From positions 1,180,001 to 1,244,000 of the forward strand of contig JAQFVV010012435.1 of NCBI GenBank assembly GCA_028023455.1: a DNA stretch of 64,000 nt, written 5' to 3'. This DNA is from Epiperipatus broadwayi (taxonomy: Eukaryota > Onychophora > Udeonychophora > Euonychophora > Peripatidae). Below the pieces are notes generated by a model, which was not told the DNA's origin, ran no database searches, and saw only the letters and a list, made by a program, of their open reading frames with translations. Below are positions 1-12,610 of this stretch, piece by piece. A program made the position numbers and the translations under genes. Each line of letters opens with the position of its first letter. Within the stretch, counting starts at the first letter, position 1.

Positions 1-1070
1 TATGAAATCCATATACGTGATGAAATAAAAATCAATGTTTACCTTCAATTTTTTTTTTAATGTCTGAAATAAAGTGTTGAAGTTAAGGAATGAAGACTAC
101 AATTGTTCATAGATTAAGCAACTTACTAGAGTTACAATTTAAACTAATAAGTAAATATGAAATATACTCATGTGGGAAAGAATATTTATCAATCATATCA
201 TACTGTAGATTTTAAATGGTTTCAATCAAGTTTTCATTCCCTTAGTTTCACAAGAAGGAATGTGAAATAAGAAGTTTATGTAGTGATTTTTGATTAACAT
301 TAATATTATATATTTTGTCTTGTAATATGTATATGTTATTATTATAAATATAAAGACCAATTTGTGTAAAAAAATAAAACTCTTGATAAATATAAATTTG
401 ATCAAATATATATATAAAAAAGATAAAGTAATCTTAGTGTTGTAAATTTCGTTCATATTTAAAAAAATGATTAAGTTTATTCTTAATATTACAGTTTATT
501 ACAGTTTATTCTTAATATTTTTCTTTTTAGCATAAAAAAAGCTACAATTGTTGAATAATAATAAAAAATGGGTAGTATATAATTTTGGTTAATTTAGGTG
601 CATTAAACATGGTATTTAATATTGAAACAGACAGATCGAAGAACCGATCTTAGTTTCATGTGTTTTTTGAAGTACGGTAATTCGAACTACTATTTGCCCG
701 CAATGAGATTTTTCTATTTCAAGTCACATAAAAATTGGGATATATTTTATGTTTTGTAAAAAGATATGTAAAGATTCCGTGTATAAATATCACAAATCAT
801 GAAATAATATTCGTGTGTGCGTGGTTTGTGAATTTATAGCAGCTTAATTTAAAAGTTTCATTGCGGGTGTATTTGTTTAAATTTTAACTTTTTAGAATTA
901 TACAAAGTCGTTTAAAAATACTGATCAAAAGTCACATTCCTTTGATCAGTGTTTTTAATTAAAATCTGTCTTGTGCAAAGGTATAGAGTAATTAATTTGT
1001 ATTTGAAAATTAGATAAGGAATTTATATTTTGTAATTACTTGGTCAATTTAAAATTGTGTATTAAAGTTA
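1..1070. other. AT-rich non-coding DNA
   Basis: This stretch is dominated by A/T runs. Reading frames are short, low in complexity and rich in Phe, Ile, Lys and Tyr, as expected of random AT-rich sequence. I see no gene, tRNA or recognisable repeat. CpG dinucleotides start to appear after about 630, ahead of the CpG-richer segment that follows. Confidence 0.6.
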
Positions 1071-1079
1071 AAGATAGCT

Positions 1080-2560
1080 GAAAATGGAACAATGGAAATG
1101 GATAATTGATATTGTATGGTCAGGTTGGATTGCTGGAGGCTAGAGAAAAGTAGGCGGAGTCACAAACAAAAACCAGGCAGAAAGGTCAACCGTGGCCATC
1201 TTAGAAAAAACTAGGATTCTAACTTTTGACGTGGTTGAGAGTAGATAGTCTCAAGACAGCACAGCAGTTGCTAGAGAAATCGCTACCACTCTTGTTAAGA
1301 AGTCCACCAGTAAACCGTAATGTCGATGGGCTAAGTGCCAGGAGCTGATCTCTGTCCTGCCAATTTGAATCTTCGTGCCGCTGTCTGATCATGCTTTACG
1401 TGTTTCAAAATTTCCAGCTTCCAATCTCCAAATTGACTATGCCTTTCAAGTAAATTTCAAATGCGCGCCTACGTTCATCAGAAATACCATCGTGAGAAGC
1501 CAAGCCGGATGAAGAAAGAAGGGTAACTGTGTTACATGAACTTTTAACTTTCTCCCGAGCTTAATGTTATAGTTAATCTGTCAATCAAATTAATCACATG
1601 TAAGTTTTGTTTCTTTTATAATGCTACTTTTTAAAACCTGTCAGTAAATTTTCTTTTCTCTTTTTCCTCCGCTCTAGTCTTTAGAAGATAATTTATAAAT
1701 ATTGTACCTAATAATAATAATTCAAATGAATACATTTATATGTTTTGTAACTTATTCTATAAACAAACGATGCCAATAGAAATATTTCCCAACTCTGTTT
1801 AAAGCTAGTTTATAATATTGATTATAGTTATTTTCAAAGTAAGTTCGTTTTTTTTTGAATTAAAGATTATTTCCTATATTGAGTTGGCAGATATTAGATC
1901 ACTTTATTATTCTCCTTTATTTTGTCATACTATTGTAACCTATCTTTCAATCTTAAATATGTAAAATGGTTTTAAAGTTTTATCATCTTGTTGCCTACAT
2001 GAAATGAGAAATAATTCTCAGTGTATAATTTGTTACTATCGCTACCGCCTGTACAACCTGAGGGGTTAGGGGTTTCAGAGTAAACTTAATTAGTCGTTGC
2101 TTTCGCGGTCAGTTTGATTCCGCCATGTTTTATTGGAATAGTTATATCAGCCTGTTGCGTAGAGATAGACGAATAGATTATTTTAGGTTTTGTGTAATTC
2201 CGTTTCAAATCAACTTCAAGCACTCGTCCTCGATGACTGTGGCAATGCCTTTCCTTCGCCGAAGTTGGCGTCTCGCCGTACTACCATATGGGAAAGAAAG
2301 CAATTCTTTTCCAGGTAATCTCTTGGATCACCGGGTTTCGAAATGATCCCGGCTGGTTGTAGTGTCCCGGATCTACTTGGGGGCATTAAGCCTTGTCAAA
2401 GTACAAGCCGCCCGGTATTCCGTTAATGCACCGCAAGTGATTACTGTAGGGCTCCTTAATCTAGGCAACCACTAGTACATCAATCTTAGATATCATATTT
2501 ATGCGAAGCCACCTCCAACTATTCGTATACGCAACGGCTCGAATCTATTCGAATAAAATA
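1080..2560. promoter_or_regulatory. CpG-enriched islet, possible promoter or non-coding exon
   Basis: Two patches (about 1120-1520 and 2040-2540) are clearly richer in G+C and in CpG than the flanks. They contain two YY1-like motifs: GCCATCTT at 1195-1202 and CCGCCATGTT at 2120-2129. The second overlaps the ATG of a 73-codon frame (2125-2346) that I do not recognise; a GT-containing donor-like site (CCAG/GTAATC) sits near 2313. In an AT-rich, probably CpG-depleted genome, such islets often mark promoters, 5' exons or young repeats. No protein family, tRNA or snRNA is recognisable, so direction and function are unknown. It could also be a GC-rich repeat whose other copies lie outside the window. 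Confidence 0.35.
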
Positions 2561-3465
2561 ACTTAATAAAAATAGTAGATAAATATTTTCAATGCCCCAA
2601 ATACTCTGATTCCCTTAGCCACCCGTCAATCATTTAACTACACCGATATTGGCATGAGTTTGTTTACCAGGTAAAATGATTACTAAAGACTAGTAGCCAA
2701 TTATAATAGAATATTTATGGAAGTCTTACCGTACTTTTGAATAATATTTGTTAATGCTTTCTATTTATTATTAAACAATTTATTTAATCTAATTTTGTGT
2801 CTCCCACCTCATTACTCTCGAAGTCTATTTAGTCACCTACTGTCTGTATTGGCAACTTAAATATATACATTACATTAATGACCGTACCAATATCCAGAGT
2901 ATAATAGATCTATATATAATTAACTGTAAGTAATTTAGTCTGTGTTCTGAGTTGAGCTAGTAAAGGGATAACCCCGTGCTGTTATAAAGTCATCATCGGT
3001 TGGTCATACCGGGGTTTGGGTTTGAATTTAGTTGGCGTTTTGGAATTTATTCTTAAACGTGGACTGGGTTTGAACTCGGGTACTGTGTATGAGTAAGCGT
3101 GGTGGATTTATACCGGTACAATATATTTAACTAATTAATGGCTAATAATAGCTATAGTTATGGGTCATTCTCAAATTGATAATGATAGTTATAAACTTTG
3201 TGACAAATAGTAATATATTCAATTTTGCTAGTGACTTTATATATTTGTGGTAAGTAATATTAGTATCAGATTTATCTGTTATTATGTTAAATGGTTATAA
3301 TGATGAGTATATAATATGTTGGAATATATAGTAGGTCCATGCTGCATCACATCAGAGAATGACATTTGCATAATTTATATATTGAAATATATAATAAGAT
3401 GAATATTATTAATATTTACAGAGATAAATAATGATTTAAAAAAGCTTTCACAAATAGTGTTTATT
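2561..3465. other. AT-rich non-coding DNA
   Basis: No gene or clear repeat is visible. This is the 5' flank into which the first RTE-like LINE copy was inserted. Confidence 0.5.
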
Positions 3466-5309
3466 ATTTCTACTGAGACTAGAGAATTTATAAAGAAAAG
3501 AAGAAATATGAAGATATACAAAAATGATGCATTAAAAAGAATTGAATATTTCAAATTTTGTAAAATGGTGTGGAAAAGAATTGAAAATGATATAAAAATG
3601 TATAACTGTGAACTAGCAAGAAAAGCTGTAGAAGAAAATAAAAGTCTTAAGATTGTAAAACAACATTTTGGTATTGGTAGAAAATTTATATCTGCAATAA
3701 GAAAAAAAGATGGAACTAAAAAGAGAGATGACATGAAATTGGTAGAAAATTTTTATCAAGAATTATATAGTAATAAAGAACAAGTACCTCCTATATCTAT
3801 TACATCTTCCAAATTGCCCAGAATTTTAAATGAAAAAGTGAGAAATGCAATTAAATGTATGAAGAAAGGAAAGGCTCCAGGTAATGATGGAATTATAATT
3901 GATATATTAAAAGAAGCAGGTGAAAAAACTGAAATTTTTTTAGCAAAGTTATATACCAAATGTCTAAATGATAAAGATGTACCAGATGATTGGAAGAATG
4001 CAGTAATAATATTAATATTTAAAAAAGGTGATAAAGAAGATATTAGAAATTTCAGACCTATCAGCCTTTTATCAGTTTTATATAAAATTTTTACCAAGAT
4101 AATTACAACTCGTCTACAGAGAACCTTGGATTTTCACCAACCAAGAGAACAAGCTGGATTTAAAAGTGGTTTTAGTACAGTAGATCATATTCAGGTACTG
4201 AGAGAAGTTATAGAAAGGACAAATGAATATGAGTTGTCATTATGTTTTGGATTTGTAGATTATGAAAAGGCATTTCATTCTATAAACATTTCTTCAGTGA
4301 TAAGAGCATTGGATCATCAAGGTATAGATCCAGGATATTGTCATATTTTAAAGAATATTTATAAAAATGCAACAGCAACAATTAGATTACATAATGATAC
4401 TGGGAAAGTCAACATTGAGAAAGGTGTAAGACAAGGTGACTCCATATCTCCAAAACGTTTTACAGCAGTGCTGCAAGAAGTATTTTGTGGATTAAAATGG
4501 GAAACTAAAGGAGTGAAAGTAAATGGAGATTATTTAAGTCATTTAGATTTCGCAGATGATGTAGTTGTTTTTGCAAATAATGCTTCAGAGCTGCAGGAAA
4601 TGTTGCAGGAGGAAATGTTTCGTAGGAAAGTAGGACTAAAGATAAATGTTAAAAAGACTAAAGTAATGTTTAATCTATTTGCTCAAAATATGAAAATAAA
4701 GATTGATTATGATGAATTAGAAGAAGTTAACAGTTACAAATACCTTGGTCAGATTATTAATACAGATGGAAACATAATGGAGGAAATTAATCATAGAATT
4801 AAACTTGGTTGGAGTGCTTTTGGTAGAAATAACTTGATACTAAAAGGAAATATGCCTATGTGTTTGAAAAGGAAGGTTTTTAACAAATGTGTTTTACAGT
4901 TCTTACTTATGGATCTGAGACTTGGCCACTTAATAGAAGAGCAATACAGAGACTTCAGACCACTCAAAGAAGTATGGAGAGATGTATATTGGGATTAACA
5001 AGAAGAGATTGAAAATGCAATGTATGGGTAAGAGAAAAAACAGGTGTTACTGACCTCATTGAAAAAATTAAAAGATTGAAATGGAGTTGGGCTGGACATA
5101 TTGCTAGAAGAGATGATAATAGATGGACAATTAAAATTTTAAACTGGATTCCAAGAGATTGTAAAAGACCCAGAAAGAGACCACATGTGAGATGGATGGA
5201 TGAAATAAGAAAGTGTGCAGGGGTGATGTGGAGAAGAGAAGCTAAAGATCGGAGAAAATGGATTAAACTTGGAGAGACCTTCATCCTGCAGTGGATTGAT
5301 AATGGTTGA
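3466..5309 (+). pseudogene. RTE-like reverse transcriptase, truncated and frameshifted
   Basis: The frame 3466-4998 encodes the linker and reverse transcriptase. It shows FRPISLLSVLYKIF, motif A as FVDYEKAFHS, motif B as GVRQGDSISPKRF and motif C as FADDVVVFA. Compared with the full-length copy, the D that closes motif A is H and the L of SPKLF is R; the metal-binding aspartates remain. A codon-scale replacement near 4605-4630 alters the segment after ELQEMLQE. A 1-bp deletion at about 4897 shifts the frame, so the reading stops at 4998. The rest of the C-terminus (WSWAGHIARRDD to ILQWIDNG) continues in another frame at 5076-5309. It has no endonuclease and cannot be active. A functional source would be an intact master copy elsewhere in the genome. 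Confidence 0.85.
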
Positions 5310-5326
5310 TAATGATGATGATGATA
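3466..5326 (+). mobile_element. RTE-like LINE copy 1, 5' truncated
   Basis: This is a retrotransposon copy that begins in the linker between the endonuclease and reverse transcriptase, so the whole endonuclease domain is absent. It runs to the characteristic 3' end, a stop codon shortly followed by GAT repeats at about 5310-5326. Homology to the full-length copy at 28427-31686 starts at about 3466 and continues to the tail. 5' truncation is the usual outcome of target-primed reverse transcription. The GAT-rich microsatellite tail, with no long poly(A), is typical of RTE-type LINEs. A possible short flanking repeat (CACAAA on both sides) is too weak to count as a target-site duplication. Confidence 0.88.
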
Positions 5327-8300
5327 GGCACAAAATGTACTCAAACTTCAAGACACTTCATTATAGATTAATATTAACTGAAATGTTTCTTCCAATCTGA
5401 AATATGATAATTTGTGTAAGATTTCACAAGAGTAGTCCAAGGTTTACTTGTTTTATCACAGTAAACAGATTGTTTCAGTTTACTTAAATGATAGTGGTCT
5501 ATTTGAATGTTTTATAACAAGTTTTGATCTTCACTGAGTTAGAAAATATTATCACATCTAGACAGATAACTTCTGAGTTAAGTCAGTATATATTTTTTAT
5601 GAGAGAGGCTAGGTGGGAACAGTCAACTTTCTAGTGTCATATCAATGGTTTGATGAAAAGACAGATATACTGTTAGAATGCCTCAACCAGACAATAGACC
5701 AAACTAGAACACAAGCTTAGTTGATCATTATTGTAATACAGATAAACTTAAAAGTACTATACTTATTGCTGACTATTTGACTGATTGACACATAAAACGT
5801 TTATTCCGTCAAACAGTTGTTAGCATTTCAGATCATACGTCTCTATTTTTTTTTTAGAGTATCTTGAGATTCAATTATTAAAATAAACTGCTATGGTTTC
5901 TTTTGTCTTGGTTCACTATTCTGATGCAATTTTTACTTGAATTTTTTTACAAATGCTTTTACAAGTCTATAATATTTTGGATTTACTGCTTTCACATTTC
6001 ATTTAACTCATACATTAATTTAGCCATTTGCTTAGAATCTTTTTAAAAATATATTAACAAATTTTATTCTATTATTAGTTTTAATTATCTCTTATTTATT
6101 TGAAAAACAGTTTAAATTATTTTCGGTTTATTCTAAAACAATTTTAATGACATGGTTAATTCCTTAGTTAATGATTTCACGATAAGATTTGATCGTTCAA
6201 AATATTACAGTTATCACAAAGTGCGTGCAATATTTATATATGACTGAACCTCTATCACTATTATAAATAATATTAAAACCCTGCAAGAGAAAATAAAAAA
6301 TTATAGCAAACTTGATTTATACAGAATTTTAAAAAAATTCTCATGTACTAGTATTAATATAATTAGTCCAAAAATTTGAATTCTATGCATTTAATATTTA
6401 CAATTTTGACTGATAACATCTTCATGTGCAAATTGAACCAATTTGTATTTGCATACGTTCTTTCTATCAATCATAAGAATAAACTGTTAATGCATACCAT
6501 CTTACAAAAGTATATTGTAATACTTAATTTTTTGTTACATTTCATTATCACTGTTCATTTTAATAAAATAAATGGATGCTTATCTTATTTAGGCAAATAA
6601 CCAATTATTTTTTATATTTAATTAATTCATTATTTTTTTATGTAAATAGATATTGATATATTTTAGTGACAACCCATCCATAAGAGCTGCAGGACTGCAG
6701 TTCCAGCTTCCCATTGTAAAATGAATGTTTTTATTTAATTATTAACATTCTTAAATTTGGATATTAATTAAATTTCTATATGTGGCTTAGACAAATATAC
6801 AAATAGAATACACTAAGTAAAAAGATAAAAAAGTATACGCAATCTACTTGTGATGAATTTTTGTCTTGCTTAGATACACACTCTTTTTGTTTGTGCTCTC
6901 TGCCAGATGGGCAAAAGTTATGCTGCCCAATGATACAACAATGCTTTCATAGTAAAAGAAGTGTTTATAATCTTCTTGTGCATGACTATTTATTTCAATA
7001 TAGATGAAATGGAAGGAAGATAATCTAAAAAACTATCTGAACTAAGGGCGATCTAGGATTTGAGCCTAGAAAAATTTATAGAGTAGCAGATCGGTGTTAA
7101 GATTTTATTTAAATATTCGATCGTAGGAGTCACTAGCTCAGGGAGAGCAGAGATAAAAATCTATATCTTAATTTATATCTTAAACATAAAAGAATAAAAG
7201 CCACTGAGAAATTAACAATAAAAATATTTATTTCGACATATAAAATAACATTTAAATGTTGAGGAATAAGTTTAACATTTTAGATTGTTATATTAACTTT
7301 TAATTTTACATTTAACTAAGTTTCAATGAGTTTAATATTTTATTTAGATAGTCAAGTATGAATAGACTACATAGATCTGCATTTGAAAAGAAAATATTCT
7401 TCCCTGATTTAACCTTAGCAACAAATTTGAATCAACTGGCAATCCATCTGATACATTCATGTATTCAATGTAGATATCGAAACACAAAATACTATACTGT
7501 CAGGAAAGTAATCTGATCAGTAAGTAGATTGAGAAGAATGTCTCTCCACAACAGGAATGTGAATCTGTTGGAGTAGAAAATAAACAAAAATCATAGGAAT
7601 GGATGTTTCTGCAACTTACAAACCCATCCATAGGAAACAGAAGGTGTGGGAATATGCAATCCTGAAAGGGATCTCATATAATCTATATTAACAAATATAT
7701 CCAATCATTGAAAATTCAACTAAAAATGAATAACCTAAGATTACCCTCCTAATATAACTTTACAAAACTATATAGATTCATCGATTAAATTTAAATTTAG
7801 ATAATTCAAAATGATTTTATAAAATTTGTTTTAAAATGTTGAGTACAGATCAGTGAAGATTCACGGTAAAACATTCAAATTCAACACAACGATCAAAATA
7901 AAATATCGATAAAGTATTGATGAATATAAAATCCCATTAGATTATGAAGATGTTGAGTGATATCGTTGAATATATTTATGAATGTGAAAACAAAATTATA
8001 TAAGAATCTATGAATTCTATATAAATTCCTATTTAAAATTTAAACAACAAATAATTTATAAATAAGAGAAAAAAATGGAAATGATTTTTATAATCGGAAA
8101 ACATATAAAATTAAAATTATTAATTTGATTTAAAAATTAAAATAGATAAGAGTATTTTAACATTTAAGTTGGTTGTTTATCAATTTATAAAATGAAATTT
8201 AATTGATTTTAATAATTGTTCATTTCATATAGTTATAGTAGAAGAGTCCAGGTTCCTGTTTTAATTCTGATCTCCATTGGAAGATAATGTTCTGGAGGTA

Positions 8301-9345
8301 GATTAGTGTTCAAGGTATCACATCTTTCTTTTTTTTTAAATAGAGAGGTGTATTATCTACCCACTCTCAAACACAGTGGATCAATATTTTTTTATATAAA
8401 TCTCCAGATTGAATGAACAAAGGTTAAAAATTGTCGGGTGGGTGAGGTGTGTCATTTAATAATTTTTTTTTTTCTATTATTTTCATCAATATTTTAATTA
8501 TAAACAAAAGTTTCAATTATAAAAATATTTTATTTAAGATTAATTAATTAATATGTTATTTTAAATCTTGTTTTTAAAAAAGAATTAAATTATTTGTTTT
8601 TTTTAAAAATATTTTAAAGTTTGGATTGTGGATTATAAATATTAGGATTTATTTTGGATTAGTATTATGAACACAAAGGAGGTCATTTTTGTTTACATTT
8701 TCAATTGTCATCACATGGCTATGATTCTCATAGGCCATTATTGATATATTTACGCAAAATCATATTAATTTCTGAAATTCTTACTATTTCTCAATTTAAA
8801 TCAAGCTGTAATTCTCTACTGCATTATGAATCAGTTTACAGATACTACAGTACATTAAATATTGAAGACTTCTTCACCACACACTTTCCAGGGATAATTT
8901 TTAATTTAACACATGACTAGTAATAATCATTATGACAATAATCTAAAGTGATTGTTCTCAAAGTTGTGGATGCAGAAAGTATTACACTTATAAATCAAAA
9001 TGTAGTATATATATATATGTGTGTGTGTAAGATAACATTACATTTACATTTTTAAATTTCTGTTACTGATAATAAATATTTATATAAGTTTAATATCACA
9101 ATAATTACATATGTTTAAAAAACAAAAATACTAATATTTATAGTGATTAGATAAAATTATTTTTTTTAAAAATAAGTAATCTAATTTATTTTGTTATAAA
9201 AAAACAAAACAAGCATTATTTTACTTTTTTTAAAATTTTTTACAAATACTTTAGATAGATTTTACAATGCAATTGATCTCTCAAAAGTGAAGGATTTGTA
9301 TAATCACTTTTAAAAGAAAGCCATATTTTTAAACAATAATATATA
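5327..9345. other. AT-rich non-coding DNA
   Basis: Both strands carry only short frames of low complexity (for example at 6376-6600 and 8705-8920) with no recognisable domain. There are short microsatellites, including an AT/GT run at about 9008-9028. No RNA gene or confident repeat boundary is seen. Confidence 0.55.
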
Positions 9346-9349
9346 ATGA

Positions 9350-9560
9350 ACAAGGCAAAACTTTCTCCATACAGTAGTGCTACCCTGTTCCAACCAGAGC
9401 AATCAATAGATTCCAGAAGGTTTGTGCATAAAATCCCTATCTAATGTCTACTCATCCAATATCCCCTGACTAGTTTCTGGCTTGTGGTCTTCATCAGTGA
9501 GGAGCTTTGGATCTGAGAGCACTGCACCTAGATCTTAGGATCTAATGCAACTCTCCAGCA
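9350..9560 (+). repeat. Interspersed repeat family B, single copy
   Basis: This segment is clearly similar over about 190 bp to 51857-52050. Shared landmarks in order are GGCAAAACT..CTCCATACAG, CCAGAG.AATCAAT, TGTGCATAAAA, CTACTCATCCAATATCCCC, GACTAGTTTCTGGCTT and GGATCTGAGAGCA. No coding potential is seen. The terminal segment of this family also occurs in inverted orientation (see 51834-52358), so it is probably part of a non-autonomous foldback element. Substitutions and small indels show the copies are not recent. Confidence 0.7.
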
Positions 9561-10484
9561 ACAATATATAAAGAAGTTATTTTTTTTAGAATTACTTTAA
9601 ATCAACATGAATAAAAATTAAAAAGATCATAATTTGATAGAGGGGAAAGGAAATTAAACTTTAAACCAATCTAAAATATTTTTCCATTAAATTAAAAAAA
9701 ACACATTTATTTTTGATATTAATGGTAGTATCAGAATAATTAAAATATAATCATCACTTTTTTATATATAAAGTAATAAAAATGTCATTTCAAATTTAAA
9801 AAACAAATCTATGTGAAAAATATTGCTGGGAGCATAAGTTGTCAATGATAGATGCAATAAAATAAATTAAGAAATGGGAATCATGAAAAATAACATTTTT
9901 ATGGCACTAAAGTCAAAAAAGTAGACTACAAATGTGAAAAAAATGCAAGAAAAGATGAGCAAGAGTTCACTCTATGTATATAAGATCAATACAATCTTTA
10001 TGATTAAATGAACCAATAGAATACCAACATGCTATTGCCTTGACAACACTTACTTTATTGGATTATTTAAGCACAAAAGCAACAATGCCAGAAGTTGTTG
10101 ACATTTATGGTCCGATATATATATTATTTTTATTTAACATGTTCTAATTTAGTCACTACAAGATCATTGACTTTGAAGTGTTTTTGGGAAACTACAATGG
10201 TGCTTTTTGTTTTTCCTACCCTATTTTGTGGCAAATTGATAAACATTTTTTTTTGCTTAGAAATTGGTACTTAAGATTATTGCTTAATAAAAATCTGAAG
10301 GTATCATTATTATATGGACCTCATACAAGATTTGAATATGATGGCAAACTGACAGAAGTATGTCCTTTGCTTTCTGGAATGCTACTTTATATTTTTCTGT
10401 TCATCTCCAACATTGTCCTTCATATAATAAATCATATAATGGTATTAGTATATGTGATTTGCCCTGGAGAAAACTCTTGTAAAA
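9561..10484. other. AT-rich non-coding DNA with an unrecognised 112-codon frame
   Basis: A frame at 10178-10516 (+) is rich in Leu, Phe, Ile and Tyr. It has no identifiable domain and no supporting splice or promoter signals. I treat it as chance. Confidence 0.45.
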
Positions 10485-10599
10485 GTTTCCCAAAAAAGCT
10501 AATAAACATCACATGATCACTATTTCTTATGCTTGTACTGAGTGGCAATAAGTATAGAGAGTTTTACCTGTTTTAATAATGTTGTTTCCCAAAAAAGCT
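10485..10599. mobile_element. Short insertion flanked by a 16-bp direct repeat
   Basis: The 16-mer GTTTCCCAAAAAAGCT occurs at 10485-10500 and again at 10584-10599, bracketing 83 bp. The insert includes AACATCACATGATCAC and a version of the family B end (GCTTGTACTGAGTGGCA .. GTATAGAGAGTTTT), also found near 51525 and 52230-52358. A perfect duplication of this length around a family end indicates an inserted non-autonomous element. Its mechanism is not visible from the sequence. Confidence 0.65.
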
Positions 10600-10726
10600 T
10601 GTAACTCTTTGATATTTTTTGGAGTTGCTGTTTTTTTTTTTTACAGCTTTCACTTTTGGGAGGTTTGGATAATTGTCTTCCTTATTTATTATATTATTTG
10701 ACTCAAAGCAATTCTGAATGTGTTTT

Positions 10727-10826
10727 GTTGGTGGTCGAGAGGTCAGCGACAGCTGCTTTACAAGCAGTTGTCCTGGGTTAGTGGGTTCGCTTTCTGGCTG
10801 ATGCTATGACACATGAGGGGAAAAAA
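10727..10826 (+). mobile_element. tRNA-Gly-derived SINE copy 1
   Basis: The tRNA-like head has an A-box (TGGTCGAGAGGTCAGC) and a B-box region (GGGTTCGCTTTC), then GATGCTATGACACATG and a short A-rich tail. The D-arm and anticodon-arm layout and the TTGGTGG start match the other copies in this window. As in the family generally, the anticodon-arm loop (CTTTACAA here) and the extra bases before the B-box are unlike a working tRNA. No clear target-site duplication is seen. Confidence 0.8.
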
Positions 10827-10829
10827 GGC

Positions 10830-12078
10830 AGTTTTCTGTAATTTATTTATATGTTTAAGCTTGTGTATGCAATGCAATAAATTTGTAAAATATTTATTTT
10901 AAAACAAATACTTTATTACAGCTACATTTTACTTGAACATGTTTATTTTTAAGAAGATAAATTGTAAGCATGTATTTATAGGAAAAGCAGAAGTTGTTTT
11001 TACTAGCTAACAATAATTGCTTTCAAAAATACCAGGAAATAAATATTTTTGTAAAATTTTAACGCAAGTGTAAATTTTTACTTTTAAAACATATTTTCAT
11101 TCTTTTATAATGTCTTAACTGAATAGACAAACAAATAATGAAAAACATCATTATTATAATTAAGAATTTAGTTTAGTATTTTATTTTTCTATTTGTAAAG
11201 TTTGAATATTAACTTTGGGTTCCATTTGTAAGCTCACATTTGCAGAAAATAACGTAAAGATATCTATATATGATATAGAAAAAAGGTTTCAATGTAAAAA
11301 TAAAATGCAGAAATATGAGCACTGATATTAGAGCCTTTCAAATAAGAGAGGAAAGAGTCGGATCTAGAAAAGATTAAACAAAATTCTAATAAAAATCACA
11401 AAAAAATTGACAGTCAAGGTCTTTGTACCATGACCCTTTATATAAAAAGTAGACATCAAAAAGAAAAAAAAAAATAGGTAGGCAAATAAAAAATATTTTA
11501 GTTTTTTGGTAACCAAAACAATAATTATCACAACAAATGTTAAATATCTAATTCATTTAAAAACAAAATATCTATTATTATTACTAGTATTTTCAAAGTT
11601 ATTGCATTAAAAAAACTGTCTAAAAGAACAATCAAAATGTTTTAATTAAAATTAATGAGATTCTTAAGCTTGGTTTGCAAAACACGATTTTTTAATATAG
11701 GCTCCAGATTATTTAGTTTTAAGCTAATTAAGTTCAGGTATTAATTTGTTTTTTTAAATATAACATCATTGAATAGCTGGTGCAAAGTGGCATCAAAAAT
11801 TTAATATCTGCAATTTCTTCAAAATCATTTTTTCTCTGAATCCATAAGTTTTAAAGTCTTCCATATAGTTTTAATTTCTTTTTTTATTATCAGCTTTACA
11901 TTTGAACAAATTATTTAAATGTAATTGTTCAAAAATAGGTTGTTTTTCATGTACCATCTGTAAATCCATTGCATACCATAAGTTGATAATCATGAGTCAA
12001 TAGTAAGTAATAAATGGATTAAAGAAAATTTTGTTTAAATATCTATAATATATTTCTTTGAAAGTCTTCATCATTTAT
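10830..12078. other. AT-rich non-coding DNA
   Basis: No gene, RNA or repeat boundary can be supported here. Confidence 0.5.
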
Positions 12079-12228
12079 GAATATGCATTGACAGTCCTTC
12101 TCAAAAATATATCTATAATCATGTTTTTATGTGCCAGAGTATTCAGAGTGCATGAATGTGCATTGACAGTCCTTCTCAAGAATGCATTTATAATCATGTT
12201 TTTATGTGCTAGAGTATTCAGAATGCAT
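12079..12228 (+). repeat. Tandem duplication, 75-bp unit, two copies
   Basis: Copy one is 12079-12153 and copy two is 12154-12228. They share TGCATTGACAGTCCTTCTCA, TATAATCATGTTTTTATGTG and AGAGTATTCAGA, differing at a handful of positions. The duplication creates an 88-codon frame (12058-12324) with an internal repeat; this is a by-product and not a recognised protein. Confidence 0.85.
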
Positions 12229-12264
12229 TTGTGCAAGGAATTTACTAATTTTAGTTCTAAGTTT

Positions 12265-12610
12265 TATTTTACTTATGGAAATAAACTCAGACTATGCAAA
12301 GAAGTATGGAGAGATGCATGTTAGGAATAACAAGAAGAGACTGAAAATGAAATATGTGAATGATAGAATAAACAAGTGTTATTGACACCATTGAAAGAAT
12401 TAAGAGACTGAAGTGGAATTGAGCTGGATATATTGCTAGAAGAGATGATAATAAATGGACAGTTGAAATCTCAAAATGGATTCCAAAAGATTATAAAACA
12501 CCTAAAAAAAGACCATGTGTGAGATGGATGAATGAAATAAGAAAGTATGCTAGGATGATGTGGAAAAGAGACTAAAGATCAGAGAAGATGGATATGATGA
12601 ATAAAGTGAA
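12265..12610 (+). mobile_element. Old 3' fragment of the RTE-like LINE
   Basis: The segment matches the last 350 bp of the RTE-like reverse transcriptase gene. It carries versions of the SMERCMLG region (GTATGGAGAGATGCATGTTA), of GHIARRDDN (ATTGCTAGAAGAGATGATAA) and of RPHVRWMDEIRK. It has an internal deletion near 12275-12290, several frame breaks and many more substitutions than the three young copies. It is therefore an older insertion of the same lineage. Confidence 0.75.

Noticed and set aside
226-456. 76-codon minus-strand frame
   Set aside because: Low complexity (Ile, Phe, Tyr, Lys), in pure AT-rich sequence, with no motif or splice signals.
3375-4097. Minus-strand frames opposite the RTE copy 1
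   Set aside because: Antisense shadows of the reverse transcriptase frame; the same shadows appear opposite copies 2 and 3.
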